This document shows, piece by piece, positions 52,509-60,978 of a stretch of DNA of 64,000 bases (position 1 is the first letter of the stretch; every line of letters begins with the position of its first letter). The position numbers and the translations under genes are program-made. This DNA comes from JBOCEF01 sp047610385 (lineage in GTDB: Bacteria; Pseudomonadota; Alphaproteobacteria; Rhodobacterales; Rhodobacteraceae). The stretch lies in the NCBI GenBank assembly GCA_047610385.1, contig JBLGAC010000008.1, forward strand, positions 41,346 through 105,345. The letters are read 5' to 3'. The notes under the pieces are model-generated. The model had not been told where the DNA came from. It ran no database searches and saw only the letters and a list, made by a program, of their open reading frames with translations.

Positions 52509-53593
52509 GATGCGGTTCGTGCCGTGAGGGATTTGAGGCGCGCGCGCATCGCCGCGTCCGGGGCCGGGACATGGGCAGCGACAAAAGCCCGAAGGCCCGC
52601 CAGCGCGGGATGTGCCAGATCGCGTTGCAGATGCGCCCACACCCGCGGCAGCAGGTCCACATAACCCGGCTTGCCGTCGCGGATGCACAGCCGCGTAAAG
52701 ATGCCAAGGATCTTGAGGTTGCGCTGCGCGGCGAGGATGGCAAATTCGGTGGCCAGCGCGTCTCGTCCCACCGCGTCCAGACCGGCGGCATCGGCGTAGC
52801 GCGTCATCATCGCCGCGCGCAGATCGGCTGAGGTGTCACGGCGCGCGTCCTCCAGCAAGCTGGCCAGATCATAGGCGGGGCGCCCGATCAGCGCATCCTG
52901 ATGGTCCAGCAGCCCGACCCGCGCATGGCCCACGCGGTCCGGTAGCCAGATCAGGTTTTCGGCGTGATAGTCGCGTAAAACCAGCGCGGCGCCGGGTTGG
53001 GCGGCGTCGGCCACGGCGACCGGGGCACAGGCGGCAGCGACCAGCGACAGGTATTCGCCGCGCAGATCCGCTGGCGTCGCGGCCCCGGTGCTGGCGGGCA
53101 GCAGCCAGTCGGGGACCAGGGCTGCCTCATGCACAAGGACCGCCATGTCATAGGGACCGATCGTGGCGGCTTCGGTTGGCGTGGCAGGCATGTCGCGGTG
53201 CATTGCGGCCAGCAGATCGACCGCGGCGGCGTAAAGCGCGGGCTCGGCGCTTGCATCGCGCGTGCAGACCCGGGCGAACAGATCATCGCCAAGGTCTTCG
53301 AGCAGCAAAAACCCGGCATCGAGGTCGCTGCCGAGGATGTCCGGCGCGCTCAGCCCCCGCGCGCGCAAACTGGCGGTGATGGCGATAAAGGGGCGCACGT
53401 CCTCGCCCGCCGCAGGATCGGCGTCCATCAGCACCGCGGTGCGCCCCGGGGCGGTCAGGCGCAGATAGCGCCGGGCCGAGGCGTCGCCGGCCAGCGGCGC
53501 GGCGTGATCGTCGCGCCAGCCATGGGCGCTCAGAAGCGCGGATCGCGCAGCATCGCGGGCGTGGGCGTTGGGCAGGGGGATGGTGGGGGTCAT
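52505..53593 (-). CDS. amgK: N-acetylmuramate/N-acetylglucosamine kinase (AmgK-like aminoglycoside-phosphotransferase fold)
   Basis: A 362-residue sugar kinase of the APH fold. The nucleotide-binding N-lobe includes PLAGDASARRYLRLTAPGR and AVLMDADPAAGEDVRPF. The catalytic loop is LVLRDYHAENLIW (D in RDYH) and the metal-binding segment VGLLDHQDALIGRPAYDLAS. In AmgK/MurU recycling it makes MurNAc-1-P for MurU. The start at 53593 (MTPTIPLPNAHARD) is chosen; a 68-codon open stretch before it looks non-coding. It is cotranscribed with murU, with a 127-base gap to tsaE upstream. Confidence 0.9.
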   Translation of the reverse strand: MTPTIPLPNAHARDAARSALLSAHGWRDDHAAPLAGDASARRYLRLTAPGRTAVLMDADPAAGEDVRPFIAITASLRARGLSAPDILGSDLDAGFLLLEDLGDDLFARVCTRDASAEPALYAAAVDLLAAMHRDMPATPTEAATIGPYDMAVLVHEAALVPDWLLPASTGAATPADLRGEYLSLVAAACAPVAVADAAQPGAALVLRDYHAENLIWLPDRVGHARVGLLDHQDALIGRPAYDLASLLEDARRDTSADLRAAMMTRYADAAGLDAVGRDALATEFAILAAQRNLKILGIFTRLCIRDGKPGYVDLLPRVWAHLQRDLAHPALAGLRAFVAAHVPAPDAAMRARLKSLTARTAS

Positions 53594-53720
53594 GCGCACG
53601 CTTTCAGGCTGGCGGCAGAAAGGGGTGTCGGGCCGGGCTGTCCCGCCCGTCGGCCACGCCTTGCGGCGCGCCTCCCGTTTGGCCGGGCGCCTGCTGCGCA
53701 GGCGATGTGGCGCGCGCCGG

Positions 53721-54242
53721 TCATGTGGACAAAGCTGCCAGGGCCGCGTCCCAGCCCGACCCATGGGCGCGGACCTCGATCCAGCGGCCCGGATCAATCA
53801 TGGGATCGTCGCCGGCGGCCATTGAAAGTGTGATGTCCAGCCGCCGCGCTGGCGTCAGCGCGCCCAGACGGTCGGGCCATTCCACAAGGCAGATCGCATC
53901 GGCCAGCGCATCGTCGAGGCCAAGCTCCGCGCAGCCATCCTCGCCCGCAAGGCGATAGAGGTCCACATGCCAGATCTCGCCGCGCGCGCAGTCATAGACC
54001 TGCACCAGCGTGAAGCTGGGCGAGGGGATGTCCGCTTCGTCCCGCCCGTCCTGGGCCAGAAGGGCGCGGATGCAGGCGCGGGCCAGCGCAGATTTCCCAG
54101 CGCCCAGATCGCCGGTCAGCAGCACCGCGTCGCCGGGGTGCAGATGGGCGGCAAGGGCGGCGCCGATTTGGTCGGTGTCCTCAGCGCTGGGCAGGGACCG
54201 GCGCAGGTCCGGGGCGGCTGTCTGGGGCGATGGGCGGGGCAT
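53721..54242 (-). CDS. tsaE: tRNA threonylcarbamoyladenosine biosynthesis ATPase TsaE
   Basis: A 173-residue P-loop ATPase that drives the TsaB-TsaD cycle in t6A synthesis. Walker A is LLTGDLGAGKSALARACI, switch-like IPSPSFTLVQVYD, then IWHVDLYRLAGEDGCAELG and CLVEWPDRLG. The start is the ATG at 54242 with GGAG upstream; 100 codons of open frame before it are not supported. It lies between divL and amgK as in other alphaproteobacteria. Confidence 0.95.
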   Translation of the reverse strand: MPRPSPQTAAPDLRRSLPSAEDTDQIGAALAAHLHPGDAVLLTGDLGAGKSALARACIRALLAQDGRDEADIPSPSFTLVQVYDCARGEIWHVDLYRLAGEDGCAELGLDDALADAICLVEWPDRLGALTPARRLDITLSMAAGDDPMIDPGRWIEVRAHGSGWDAALAALST

Positions 54243-54415
54243 GGGCGGCTCCGGCAAGGTCGGGGGCGCAGGGGCGCGGCAGGGTCTGGGCGTGGTATCC
54301 GACCTGTGGGTTTGCGTGCAAGTGGCGCGTTGGTGAAAGGGGTGCAGGGCGGGCCAGATGCGGGCCTCGCGCTTGGCGAGGACCGCGATGGGGCGAACCA
54401 ACCCCGTGGATGGGT

Positions 54416-56902
54416 TCATCCGGCGTTGCGCTCTGGCGCGGGGCCGCCTGGTTCGTGGGGCTGCTTTTGCGCTGTGGTCGTGATGGTGGAGGGATTGGCG
54501 CTTCGGCGCCCGGCGGGCAGCGCGCAGATCACCTGCATGCACGGCCCGTCTTTGCCCGTTTCGGCGCGCACCCGCATATAGCCGCCATGCAATTCGGCCA
54601 GACGCCGCGCCAGCGCGTGGGCCAGCCCGCGGCGTGGCTCGGTGTCCAGGGTTGGCTCGCTGGTCCAGATTTCCACCATCGGGCCGGTGCCGTCAGTTTC
54701 GGTCTCGGCTGGGCGGACCCCTGCCTGCACGATGGCACCCACGGGGGCGCGTTGCACCGCGTCGGTGATCAGGTTCACCAGGATCTGCCGCAGGCGCAGA
54801 TCGTCGCCGGGGATGGCATGGATGCGGTCGTCTATTTCCATCTTCAAGGTCACACCGCGTTCTGCGGCGGCGCGGGTGGCGCGTTCCTGCACCGATTCCA
54901 CCGCTGCGCGCAGATCGACGTCGCCATCATGCAACGCCAGCGACCCGGCCTGCGCGTTCGCAAGATCGGCCATTTCGTCGATCGCTTCATGCACCTCGCG
55001 GGCGCGGTCCAGAATGGCGCGTGCACGGTCTTCGGAGCTGATGTCCAGCCCGCCGCTTTGCAGCGCCTGCGCGTGGCCGCCGATGATGTTCAGGGGCGTG
55101 CGCAGATGGCGCGAGGTCTGCTCCACCAGCGCGCTGCGCATTTCGTCGGCAGCTTCCAGCGCGGCGTTGCGTTCGGTCAGCGCTGCGGCGGCACGTTCTG
55201 CGTCGGTCACGTCTGAAAACGCGGTCAGGATGGATCCGTCGGGCAGCGTCGCGATCCGCGCGCGCAGGACCCTGCCGTCCAGCAGTCGCAGGCGTTCTGA
55301 CCATGCGGTGCGCCGCGCGCCTTCGGCGGCGAACGCTGCCAGACGCGCCCAGATGTCCTGCCGCGTGTCGGGATCGTGCGCGGCGTCGGGCAGGGGGGGC
55401 GCGCCCGGGGCACCTACGGGGCCGGCGGTCAGGGGACGGCAGCGCCGGATCACGGCCGCCAGCGCGCCGGGCGAATTGGGCGCGCCGGGCCGGAAGCCCC
55501 AGATCCGCGCAAAGGCGGGGTTGGCAAACTGCGCCCGCCCATCGGGCCCAAAGGCGGCGACGCCTTCTTCCAGCCGCTCAATCACTGCGCGGCGGATTTC
55601 TATCTCAGTGGCGAAACGGCGCTCCAACTTGGCGGTTTCGGTCACGTCTTCGAACATGAAGGCTAGGGATCCTTGCGGATGCGGCCGCGCCAGCACCCGG
55701 ATTGAGACATCGCCCGGCAGGGCCCAGTCCTCAGTATAATCGGCAGCGTCGGGGCTTTCGAACAGGCGCAGCAATTCCGTGCGCCAAGCGCTGAAATCAG
55801 CGCGATCGGGCATCATGCGGCTTTCGCGCAGGCGCAGCAGCATGTCCTCAAGCCGTGGACGCCCGGCCAGCCAGGCGGGGTCCATATGCATCATTTCCGC
55901 AAAGGCCGGGTTGAACAGCCCAAGACGCCGCGACGAATCAAAGATCGCAAGGCCGATGCGCAGATGGGCGAAAGTTTCGGTCAGCGTTTCCACGAACCGG
56001 CGCAACGCGCTTTCGGCCATCACCGCCGCCCCGGCATCCAGCGCAAAGCCAAGCACCGCACCGTCAGCTTGCAGCACATGGCTTATTTCATGCCAGCGGC
56101 GCTGCCCTGAAACGGCGTGGAACAGCGCGAGCCGCCCGTCAGGCATCGGTTCTCTGGGCGGGGGGGTGTTGTCCGGATCAACCTCTGGCCGCGGCGAGAC
56201 GCCGTTGAACTGCAGCGGCCGCAAGGGCGTGCCGTCTTCGCAGCCCGCGAAGGCGCAGTAGCGGGCATTGGCCCAGGTCAGCGTGCCCTCAGGATCGCGC
56301 CGCCAGATCAGCACCGGCGCGGCGTCGAGCGTCGCAAGCGATTGCGTCAGCGTGTGCAGCTGGCGTTCAAGATCAGTTTTCGCCTCGCGCAGGGCCAGAT
56401 GCTCAGGGGCGGCAGGGGCGATGACCAACCACGCGTCGCCCGCCCGTGGGGCACCTGATGCGGACCATGCCTCACCCGAAATGCTGCGCAGCACCACCGA
56501 GAACCCCTCGCCCCGCCGTTCCAGCGCGATCATGGCTGTCAGGAACGCGGCGCCGGTTTCATTGAACGCGCCCGCAAGCCCAGAGGTGGTGGCGATGCGG
56601 TCCGCGGGCAGGTCCAGCTTTCGGTGCAGCGTGTGCGCCGCCTCAGTTTCGGGGATCAGGCGGTCGCCTTCGATGCGAAACAGCGCGTCAATGCCTGTGC
56701 CTTTGGGGCCGGGCAGGCCCCCGGCCATCATCACGTCCGGGGGCGCGGGCGCGTGCCGGTGGCCGGGGACCTGCCCGCGCTGCGGGCGCAGCGCACCGCG
56801 CAAGGCCAGCAACACGACCCCACCGCCGAGCGCGCCCGCCGCCGCCGCCATGGGCAGCGCGGCGGGCAGGCTGGTGATCGCGGCAAGGGCGGTTTCGATC
56901 AT
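54416..56902 (-). CDS. divL: DivL-like PAS-containing histidine kinase homologue (probable pseudokinase)
   Basis: An 828-residue signalling protein. One N-terminal membrane helix (about residues 16-36) is followed by several PAS-type segments (IWRRDPEGTLTWANARYCAF, GLAIFDSSRRLGLFNPAFAE and VAAFGPDGRAQFANPAFARI), then a HisKA-like helix. The phospho-acceptor box reads SRHLRTPLNIIGGH (597-610): the usual His position is Arg598, with His599 one place later. The ATP-binding domain keeps only remnants (NLITDAVQRAP); no D-x-G-x-G motif is seen. The architecture and the neighbours tsaE, amgK, murU and addB match DivL, the atypical regulator of the CckA-CtrA phosphorelay. A catalytically inactive sensor is inferred. 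Confidence 0.8.
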   Translation of the reverse strand: MIETALAAITSLPAALPMAAAAGALGGGVVLLALRGALRPQRGQVPGHRHAPAPPDVMMAGGLPGPKGTGIDALFRIEGDRLIPETEAAHTLHRKLDLPADRIATTSGLAGAFNETGAAFLTAMIALERRGEGFSVVLRSISGEAWSASGAPRAGDAWLVIAPAAPEHLALREAKTDLERQLHTLTQSLATLDAAPVLIWRRDPEGTLTWANARYCAFAGCEDGTPLRPLQFNGVSPRPEVDPDNTPPPREPMPDGRLALFHAVSGQRRWHEISHVLQADGAVLGFALDAGAAVMAESALRRFVETLTETFAHLRIGLAIFDSSRRLGLFNPAFAEMMHMDPAWLAGRPRLEDMLLRLRESRMMPDRADFSAWRTELLRLFESPDAADYTEDWALPGDVSIRVLARPHPQGSLAFMFEDVTETAKLERRFATEIEIRRAVIERLEEGVAAFGPDGRAQFANPAFARIWGFRPGAPNSPGALAAVIRRCRPLTAGPVGAPGAPPLPDAAHDPDTRQDIWARLAAFAAEGARRTAWSERLRLLDGRVLRARIATLPDGSILTAFSDVTDAERAAAALTERNAALEAADEMRSALVEQTSRHLRTPLNIIGGHAQALQSGGLDISSEDRARAILDRAREVHEAIDEMADLANAQAGSLALHDGDVDLRAAVESVQERATRAAAERGVTLKMEIDDRIHAIPGDDLRLRQILVNLITDAVQRAPVGAIVQAGVRPAETETDGTGPMVEIWTSEPTLDTEPRRGLAHALARRLAELHGGYMRVRAETGKDGPCMQVICALPAGRRSANPSTITTTAQKQPHEPGGPAPERNAG

Positions 56903-56990
56903 GGGGCGGTTCCTTGGTCGCGGCACAGCGCATGGCGCCGCAGGGGGCGCACAACCTAGGCATGAGCGTAGAGAGTTCTGCTCTGCTTCG

Positions 56991-58448
56991 TCAAATGTTG
57001 CCGAGCGAAAACCGCGCGTTCTGGCGCAATGATCCGCGTTTGAGGTCCTGCGGTGGGTCCAGCGCATCGCGCGGCCAGATCGCTTCGACCACAGCGCCGG
57101 TCGGCCGGGCGTATTCGCGCGTGTCCCGCATCGTGTCGGATGTGTCCGAGCCGTTGGCAAAGCTGACCTTGGCGCCGGTCCGTTCCAGCAACGTCTTGGC
57201 GATGAAAAGCCCCAGGCCCATGCCTTGATAGCCTTGGCGCGGATCGCCGGTTTCGGCCTCTGGCATTTTGGTCGGATCGGGGCGCGGAGCCTTGCCGACG
57301 CGCTTGCGCACATACGGATCGCCCAGCCGCCCCAGAATGTCCGACCGATAGCCCGGCCCGTCATCACCGACCGCGATGCGCAGCACCGCATCGGTCCAGC
57401 TGACGTCGATCCAGACGGTGGTTGCGGCGAAATCCACGGCGTTCTGCACCATGTTGCGCAGGCCGTGGATCACCTCTGGCTTGCGTTCAACCACTGGCTG
57501 GTCGTCGCCCGCCGCGGCCGCTGGCCGGCCTGAGATGCGCATGATGATGACTTTGCCGCGGTCCATATGCGGCTCTGCGGCCTCTTCGATCAGGGCCGAG
57601 ATTGGGGCGGTCTTGACGTGGCTGTCGTCTTTGCCGCCTTGGGCCAGTTCACGCAAGATGGCGCCGCACCGCTCGGACTGGCTGGCGATCAGTGCCACGT
57701 CCTCAAGAAGGTCGGGGCGGTCGGCAAGCTCGCGCAGCAGCTCTTTGCTCACCAGCTTGATGGTCGCGAGCGGGGTGCCGAGTTCGTGCGCCGCCGCGGC
57801 CGCCAGCCCGCCGATCGCGGTCAGGCGTTGTTCGCGCGACAGCGCCTCTTGGGTTGCGGACAGTGCTTGGGACATCGAAAAAATCTCAGCCGTCACGCGG
57901 CGCGCATAGCCCGCGAGGAACACGATCCCGATCAGCAGCGCCGCCCAGGTCCCCATCACGATCAAGGGCGGCGGTGCCACCACGTTGCCGTCGGCAAAGG
58001 TCAGCGGCACATAAAACCGCGCCAACAGCGTGAATTCGGCAATGGCGAACAGGCCCAGCAGCAAGGTCGACCGCATGGTCAGCGCCGTGGCTGAGATGAT
58101 CACAGGCGCCAGCGCCAGCACCGCAAACGGGTTGGTCAGCCCCCCGGTCAGGAACAAAAGCACCCCCAGCTGCGCCAGATCGAACAGCAGCGTCAGCATG
58201 GTGTCGTTTTCGCTCAGGCGTTTGTTTTCCGGGTGAACCGCGTGGGCGACGATGTTGACACACACGGATGTGGCGATGGCGCCAAAGCACAGGCCCGTGG
58301 GCAGGTCGAGCTTGAGGACGTTGTCGGCCACCAGCACGGTGATCGCCTGCCCCCACGCCGCCAGCCAGCGCAAGGTCACCAGCGTGCGCAGGCGCACCCA
58401 GTCACCGCGCGCCGCGCTCATCAAAAATACTGAGGATCCCATGTTCAT
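56991..58448 (-). CDS. regB: Redox-sensing histidine kinase RegB/PrrB
   Basis: A 485-residue global redox sensor kinase. Six membrane helices occupy about residues 25-185, with the ubiquinone-binding motif GGLTNPF at 102-108. The phospho-acceptor is H221 in AAAHELGTPLATI. The redox-box cysteine is C261 in QSERCGAILRELAQ, as in RegB of Rhodobacter. The ATPase motifs NMVQNAVDF, VGDDGPGY and GMGLGLFIAK are intact. The start at 58448 (MNMGSSVF) is used, with an ATG at 58442 as an alternative. It diverges from senC-regA, the classic arrangement. Targets usually include respiration, photosynthesis, carbon and nitrogen genes. Confidence 0.95.
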   Translation of the reverse strand: MNMGSSVFLMSAARGDWVRLRTLVTLRWLAAWGQAITVLVADNVLKLDLPTGLCFGAIATSVCVNIVAHAVHPENKRLSENDTMLTLLFDLAQLGVLLFLTGGLTNPFAVLALAPVIISATALTMRSTLLLGLFAIAEFTLLARFYVPLTFADGNVVAPPPLIVMGTWAALLIGIVFLAGYARRVTAEIFSMSQALSATQEALSREQRLTAIGGLAAAAAHELGTPLATIKLVSKELLRELADRPDLLEDVALIASQSERCGAILRELAQGGKDDSHVKTAPISALIEEAAEPHMDRGKVIIMRISGRPAAAAGDDQPVVERKPEVIHGLRNMVQNAVDFAATTVWIDVSWTDAVLRIAVGDDGPGYRSDILGRLGDPYVRKRVGKAPRPDPTKMPEAETGDPRQGYQGMGLGLFIAKTLLERTGAKVSFANGSDTSDTMRDTREYARPTGAVVEAIWPRDALDPPQDLKRGSLRQNARFSLGNI

Positions 58449-58771
58449 GGGGAAAAGCGTTAGCACCGTGGGCAGCGGCGCGAAAGTCCTGCCGGACGGG
58501 CGAGGTGGGGTGGGGTGATGGGGGGCGGGGTGATGGGTGATGGGGGGCGTTGCGGTGGGATATGGCCGCGGCACCCGGGGCGGTCCCCGTTCGGGGAGGG
58601 GGCGGGCCCCTCCCGCTCACGCGGACCGCGGCGCGCGAAGGGCGCGCCGGCGCCAGGCTTTCGGGCGGTGGCGATGGGAGCGGGCGTTGCGGCGCGGCGT
58701 CGCCGCCCCTCCCCAACCGGGCACCGCGGGGCTATGTGGTGTCCCGACACGTCCGCCCAAGGAGAGCCCCC
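58449..58771. promoter_or_regulatory. Divergent regB / senC-regA control region with G-rich tract and RegA-type box
   Basis: A 323-base region without a gene. Two features stand out. First, 58507-58547 has six runs of three or more G separated by short GT/GA/GAT/C steps, a potential G-quadruplex on the plus strand. Second, 58689-58703 reads GCGGC-N5-GTCGC, an exact match to the described RegA/PrrA consensus, about 70 bases before senC. In such GC-rich DNA one chance match per window is expected, so the location is the main argument. Confidence 0.5.
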
Positions 58772-59392
58772 ATGTCCCGCATCCCCGCCATTATTGCTGC
58801 TGTCGCTGTCGTCTCCGGGTTGGGGGCCGCGGGATGGTACGCGTTTGCGCCGGGATCGGGCGATGATCGCTTTGCGCAATGCCGCCAGGTCAAGGTCGCC
58901 TCAGCTGGGCAAATAGGCGGGCCGTTCACCCTGACCGCGCATACCGGCGCGCGGATGACCTCCGATCAAGTGATCGACCGGCCGACACTGCTGTATTTCG
59001 GTTACACTTACTGCCCCGACGTTTGCCCCGTGGACATGGTCCGCAATGCCGACGCCGTGGACATCGCAGAAGAACAGGGCGTTGAGCTGCGCCCGGTCTT
59101 CATCACCATCGACCCTGCGCGCGACGACCCCGAATCAATGGCGACGTTCGTTGGCAACATCCATCCGCGCATGATCGGTCTGACGGGCACCGAAGAAGAA
59201 ATCCGCGCCGTGACAAAGGCGTATCGCGTCTACCGGGCCAAGCAGGGCGACGATCCTGAGGATTACCTGATGGACCATTCGACCTACGCTTATCTGACGG
59301 CACCGGGCGAAGGGGTGCTGGAATTCTTCCGCCGCGATGACAGCGCGGAAGATGTGGCCAAGCGCGCGGCGTGCTTCATCGCAAGGCTCTGA
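58772..59392 (+). CDS. prrC: SCO1/SenC/PrrC copper-binding thioredoxin-fold protein
   Basis: A 206-residue membrane-anchored periplasmic protein. An N-terminal hydrophobic anchor (about residues 4-24) is followed by a thioredoxin fold with the copper-binding CPDVCP motif (C81, C85) and the third ligand H169 in YLMDHSTYAYL. It helps insert CuA into cytochrome c oxidase and, in Rhodobacter, tunes RegB/PrrB signalling. The ATG at 58772 follows AAGGAGAG. It precedes regA by 104 bases. Confidence 0.95.
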   Translation: MSRIPAIIAAVAVVSGLGAAGWYAFAPGSGDDRFAQCRQVKVASAGQIGGPFTLTAHTGARMTSDQVIDRPTLLYFGYTYCPDVCPVDMVRNADAVDIAEEQGVELRPVFITIDPARDDPESMATFVGNIHPRMIGLTGTEEEIRAVTKAYRVYRAKQGDDPEDYLMDHSTYAYLTAPGEGVLEFFRRDDSAEDVAKRAACFIARL

Positions 59393-59496
59393 TCCCCCTG
59401 CGCAAGGCGGCCATGCGTTCCACGGCTGCGATTGCTTTTGACACAATCGCGATAGGCCTTATTGTCGCGCTGAGCATAGTCTGAGGAGGGCAATTG

Positions 59497-60051
59497 ATGA
59501 GCGACGCCACGCTTCGGGACATCGGCGAGGACAGGTCCTTGCTGGTTCTTGATGATGATGAGCCGTTCCGCCGCAGATTGGCCCGTGCCATGGAGCGTCG
59601 GAACTTTGAGGTTGAGGCCGCTGAAACCGTGGCGGAGGGCCTCGCCATTGTGCGTCGCAAGCCGCCCGCGTATGCGGTGATCGATCTGCGGCTTGAGGAT
59701 GGCAACGGTCTGGATGTGGTCGAGGCGCTGCGCGAAGCGCGGCCCGAAAGCCGCATCGTGGTGCTGACCGGCTATGGCGCCATCGCCACGGCGGTCGCCG
59801 CGGTGAAAATCGGCGCGACAGATTATCTGTCGAAGCCCGCCGATGCGGATGATGTCGAAGCGGCCCTGCTGGCCCGCGACGATGCCAAGCCGCCGCCGCC
59901 CGAAAACCCGATGTCCGCCGACCGCGTTCGGTGGGAGCATATCCAGCGGGTGTTTGAGCTTTGCGACCGCAACGTCTCGGAGACCGCCCGGCGGCTGAAC
60001 ATGCACCGGCGGACGTTGCAGCGGATCTTGGCCAAGCGCTCGCCGCGCTGA
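59497..60051 (+). CDS. regA: Redox response regulator RegA/PrrA (ActR)
   Basis: A 184-residue response regulator. In the receiver domain the phosphorylated Asp is D63 (AVIDLRLEDGNGLD), the same number as in Rhodobacter RegA, with acidic pocket LVLDDDEP and K in YLSKPADADD. After a Pro-rich linker (AKPPPPENP), the C-terminal Fis-type helix-turn-helix ends ETARRLNMHRRTLQRILAKR. The start is the ATG at 59497, just after GAGGAGGG; a TTG one codon earlier is less likely. It is phosphorylated by RegB, encoded divergently. Confidence 0.97.
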   Translation: MSDATLRDIGEDRSLLVLDDDEPFRRRLARAMERRNFEVEAAETVAEGLAIVRRKPPAYAVIDLRLEDGNGLDVVEALREARPESRIVVLTGYGAIATAVAAVKIGATDYLSKPADADDVEAALLARDDAKPPPPENPMSADRVRWEHIQRVFELCDRNVSETARRLNMHRRTLQRILAKRSPR

Positions 60052-60116
60052 GCGGGCGTGGCCGGACGGCCGATTGGTCCGGCAGAGCGTAACCGCAGCC
60101 GAAGTTTTGCAGATAT

Positions 60117-60150
60117 GAAAGGCCCGACGGATTGATCCGGCGGGCCTTTT
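60117..60150 (+). terminator. Intrinsic terminator of senC-regA
   Basis: AAAGGCCCG-A-CGGAT pairs with ATCCG-G-CGGGCCTTT, with a very short loop and a T-run, 66 bases past the regA stop. Confidence 0.88.
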
Positions 60151-60222
60151 AAGTGATGGGTTCGCAGGCGATATGAAGCGTCCGCGCTCGGTGGGTCTTG
60201 GTTGGTGGCTTGGAGGCGTCCT

Positions 60223-60777
60223 GTGGCCGATATTGCTTTGGATTTCCTGTTTTTGACTGAGTATATGCCGCTGCTCGTCGCGCTTGCGCTTTTCCTGAGC
60301 GGCGGCGTGGCGGGGGCTTTCATATTCTCCGTCAAAGCCGGCTTTGGGCGCGATGCCTATTTCTGCTTCCTGGCGAGCCTGAATTTTGCCTTCATGCTGT
60401 TTCATCTCGGCTGGAGGGTTTTTCTGTCGGCCGACGAAGCCAGCATTTTGTCAGGCCTCGTGTATATAAATGCTGCTGTTATATTTTTCCTCGGCGCGGG
60501 CCTTTATTATGGATCTGCCGCGCGGTCCAATGACATTGGCGGCGGCGTCGGCCTTGCATGGCTGGGCTTTGTCCCGATCGCGAACCTGTGGCTGGTCTTC
60601 AGGATCGGCGCCGCCGGCACGGGCCATGGCAGGCAGCCGCGATCCAGACTTGACGGTGCAAAGCCGCCATCTGGTTTGAAGCGTTTCTTTGGCGAGCCGC
60701 CGCTCGTGTTCTGCGGGGTCTTCCTGATTTTCGTTGCGTACATTCTGCGCAAGGCGTTCGGCGCCGCGTTGATGTAA
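60223..60777 (+). CDS. Unknown four-helix integral membrane protein
   Basis: A 184-residue protein I do not recognise. Hydrophobic segments at about 14-36 (PLLVALALFLSGGVAGAFIF), 45-66, 75-100, 110-135 and near the C-terminus (VFCGVFLIFVAYIL) indicate 4-5 helices; a basic loop (GHGRQPRSRLDG) lies before the last. The best start is GTG at 60223, with GGAGG 9-10 bases upstream, rather than TTG at 60202. It occupies the place where hvrA often follows regA in phototrophic relatives, but it is unrelated to HvrA and sits after a terminator. Confidence 0.6.
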   Translation: MADIALDFLFLTEYMPLLVALALFLSGGVAGAFIFSVKAGFGRDAYFCFLASLNFAFMLFHLGWRVFLSADEASILSGLVYINAAVIFFLGAGLYYGSAARSNDIGGGVGLAWLGFVPIANLWLVFRIGAAGTGHGRQPRSRLDGAKPPSGLKRFFGEPPLVFCGVFLIFVAYILRKAFGAALM

Positions 60778-60978
60778 AAGACAGCGGATGGCCCTGCGCC
60801 GCTTGCTGAGGCGCCCGCCATCACCGTTGACTCCCCCGCCGCCGCGTCTTATGTCCGCCCCAACCCCCGGAACGTCTAAGGCGCTCCGGTCCCCGCATGA
60901 TGTGGGGATCGACCCAGGTCAGCGCGTTGCGCCCGCCGGGGCCGTATTGCTTTGTGACGACGCGCAGGAGGGCGACCG

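Noticed and set aside
56903..57391. Open frame extending DivL by 163 residues into regB
   Set aside because: It is antiparallel-free but overlaps the regB 3' end in a different frame with non-protein-like composition; the ATG at 56902 is preceded by a good purine stretch and followed by a membrane helix.
58449..58574. Possible 42-residue N-terminal extension of RegB
   Set aside because: The extension is Pro/His/Thr repeats made by the G-rich intergenic tract and is absent from known RegB proteins.
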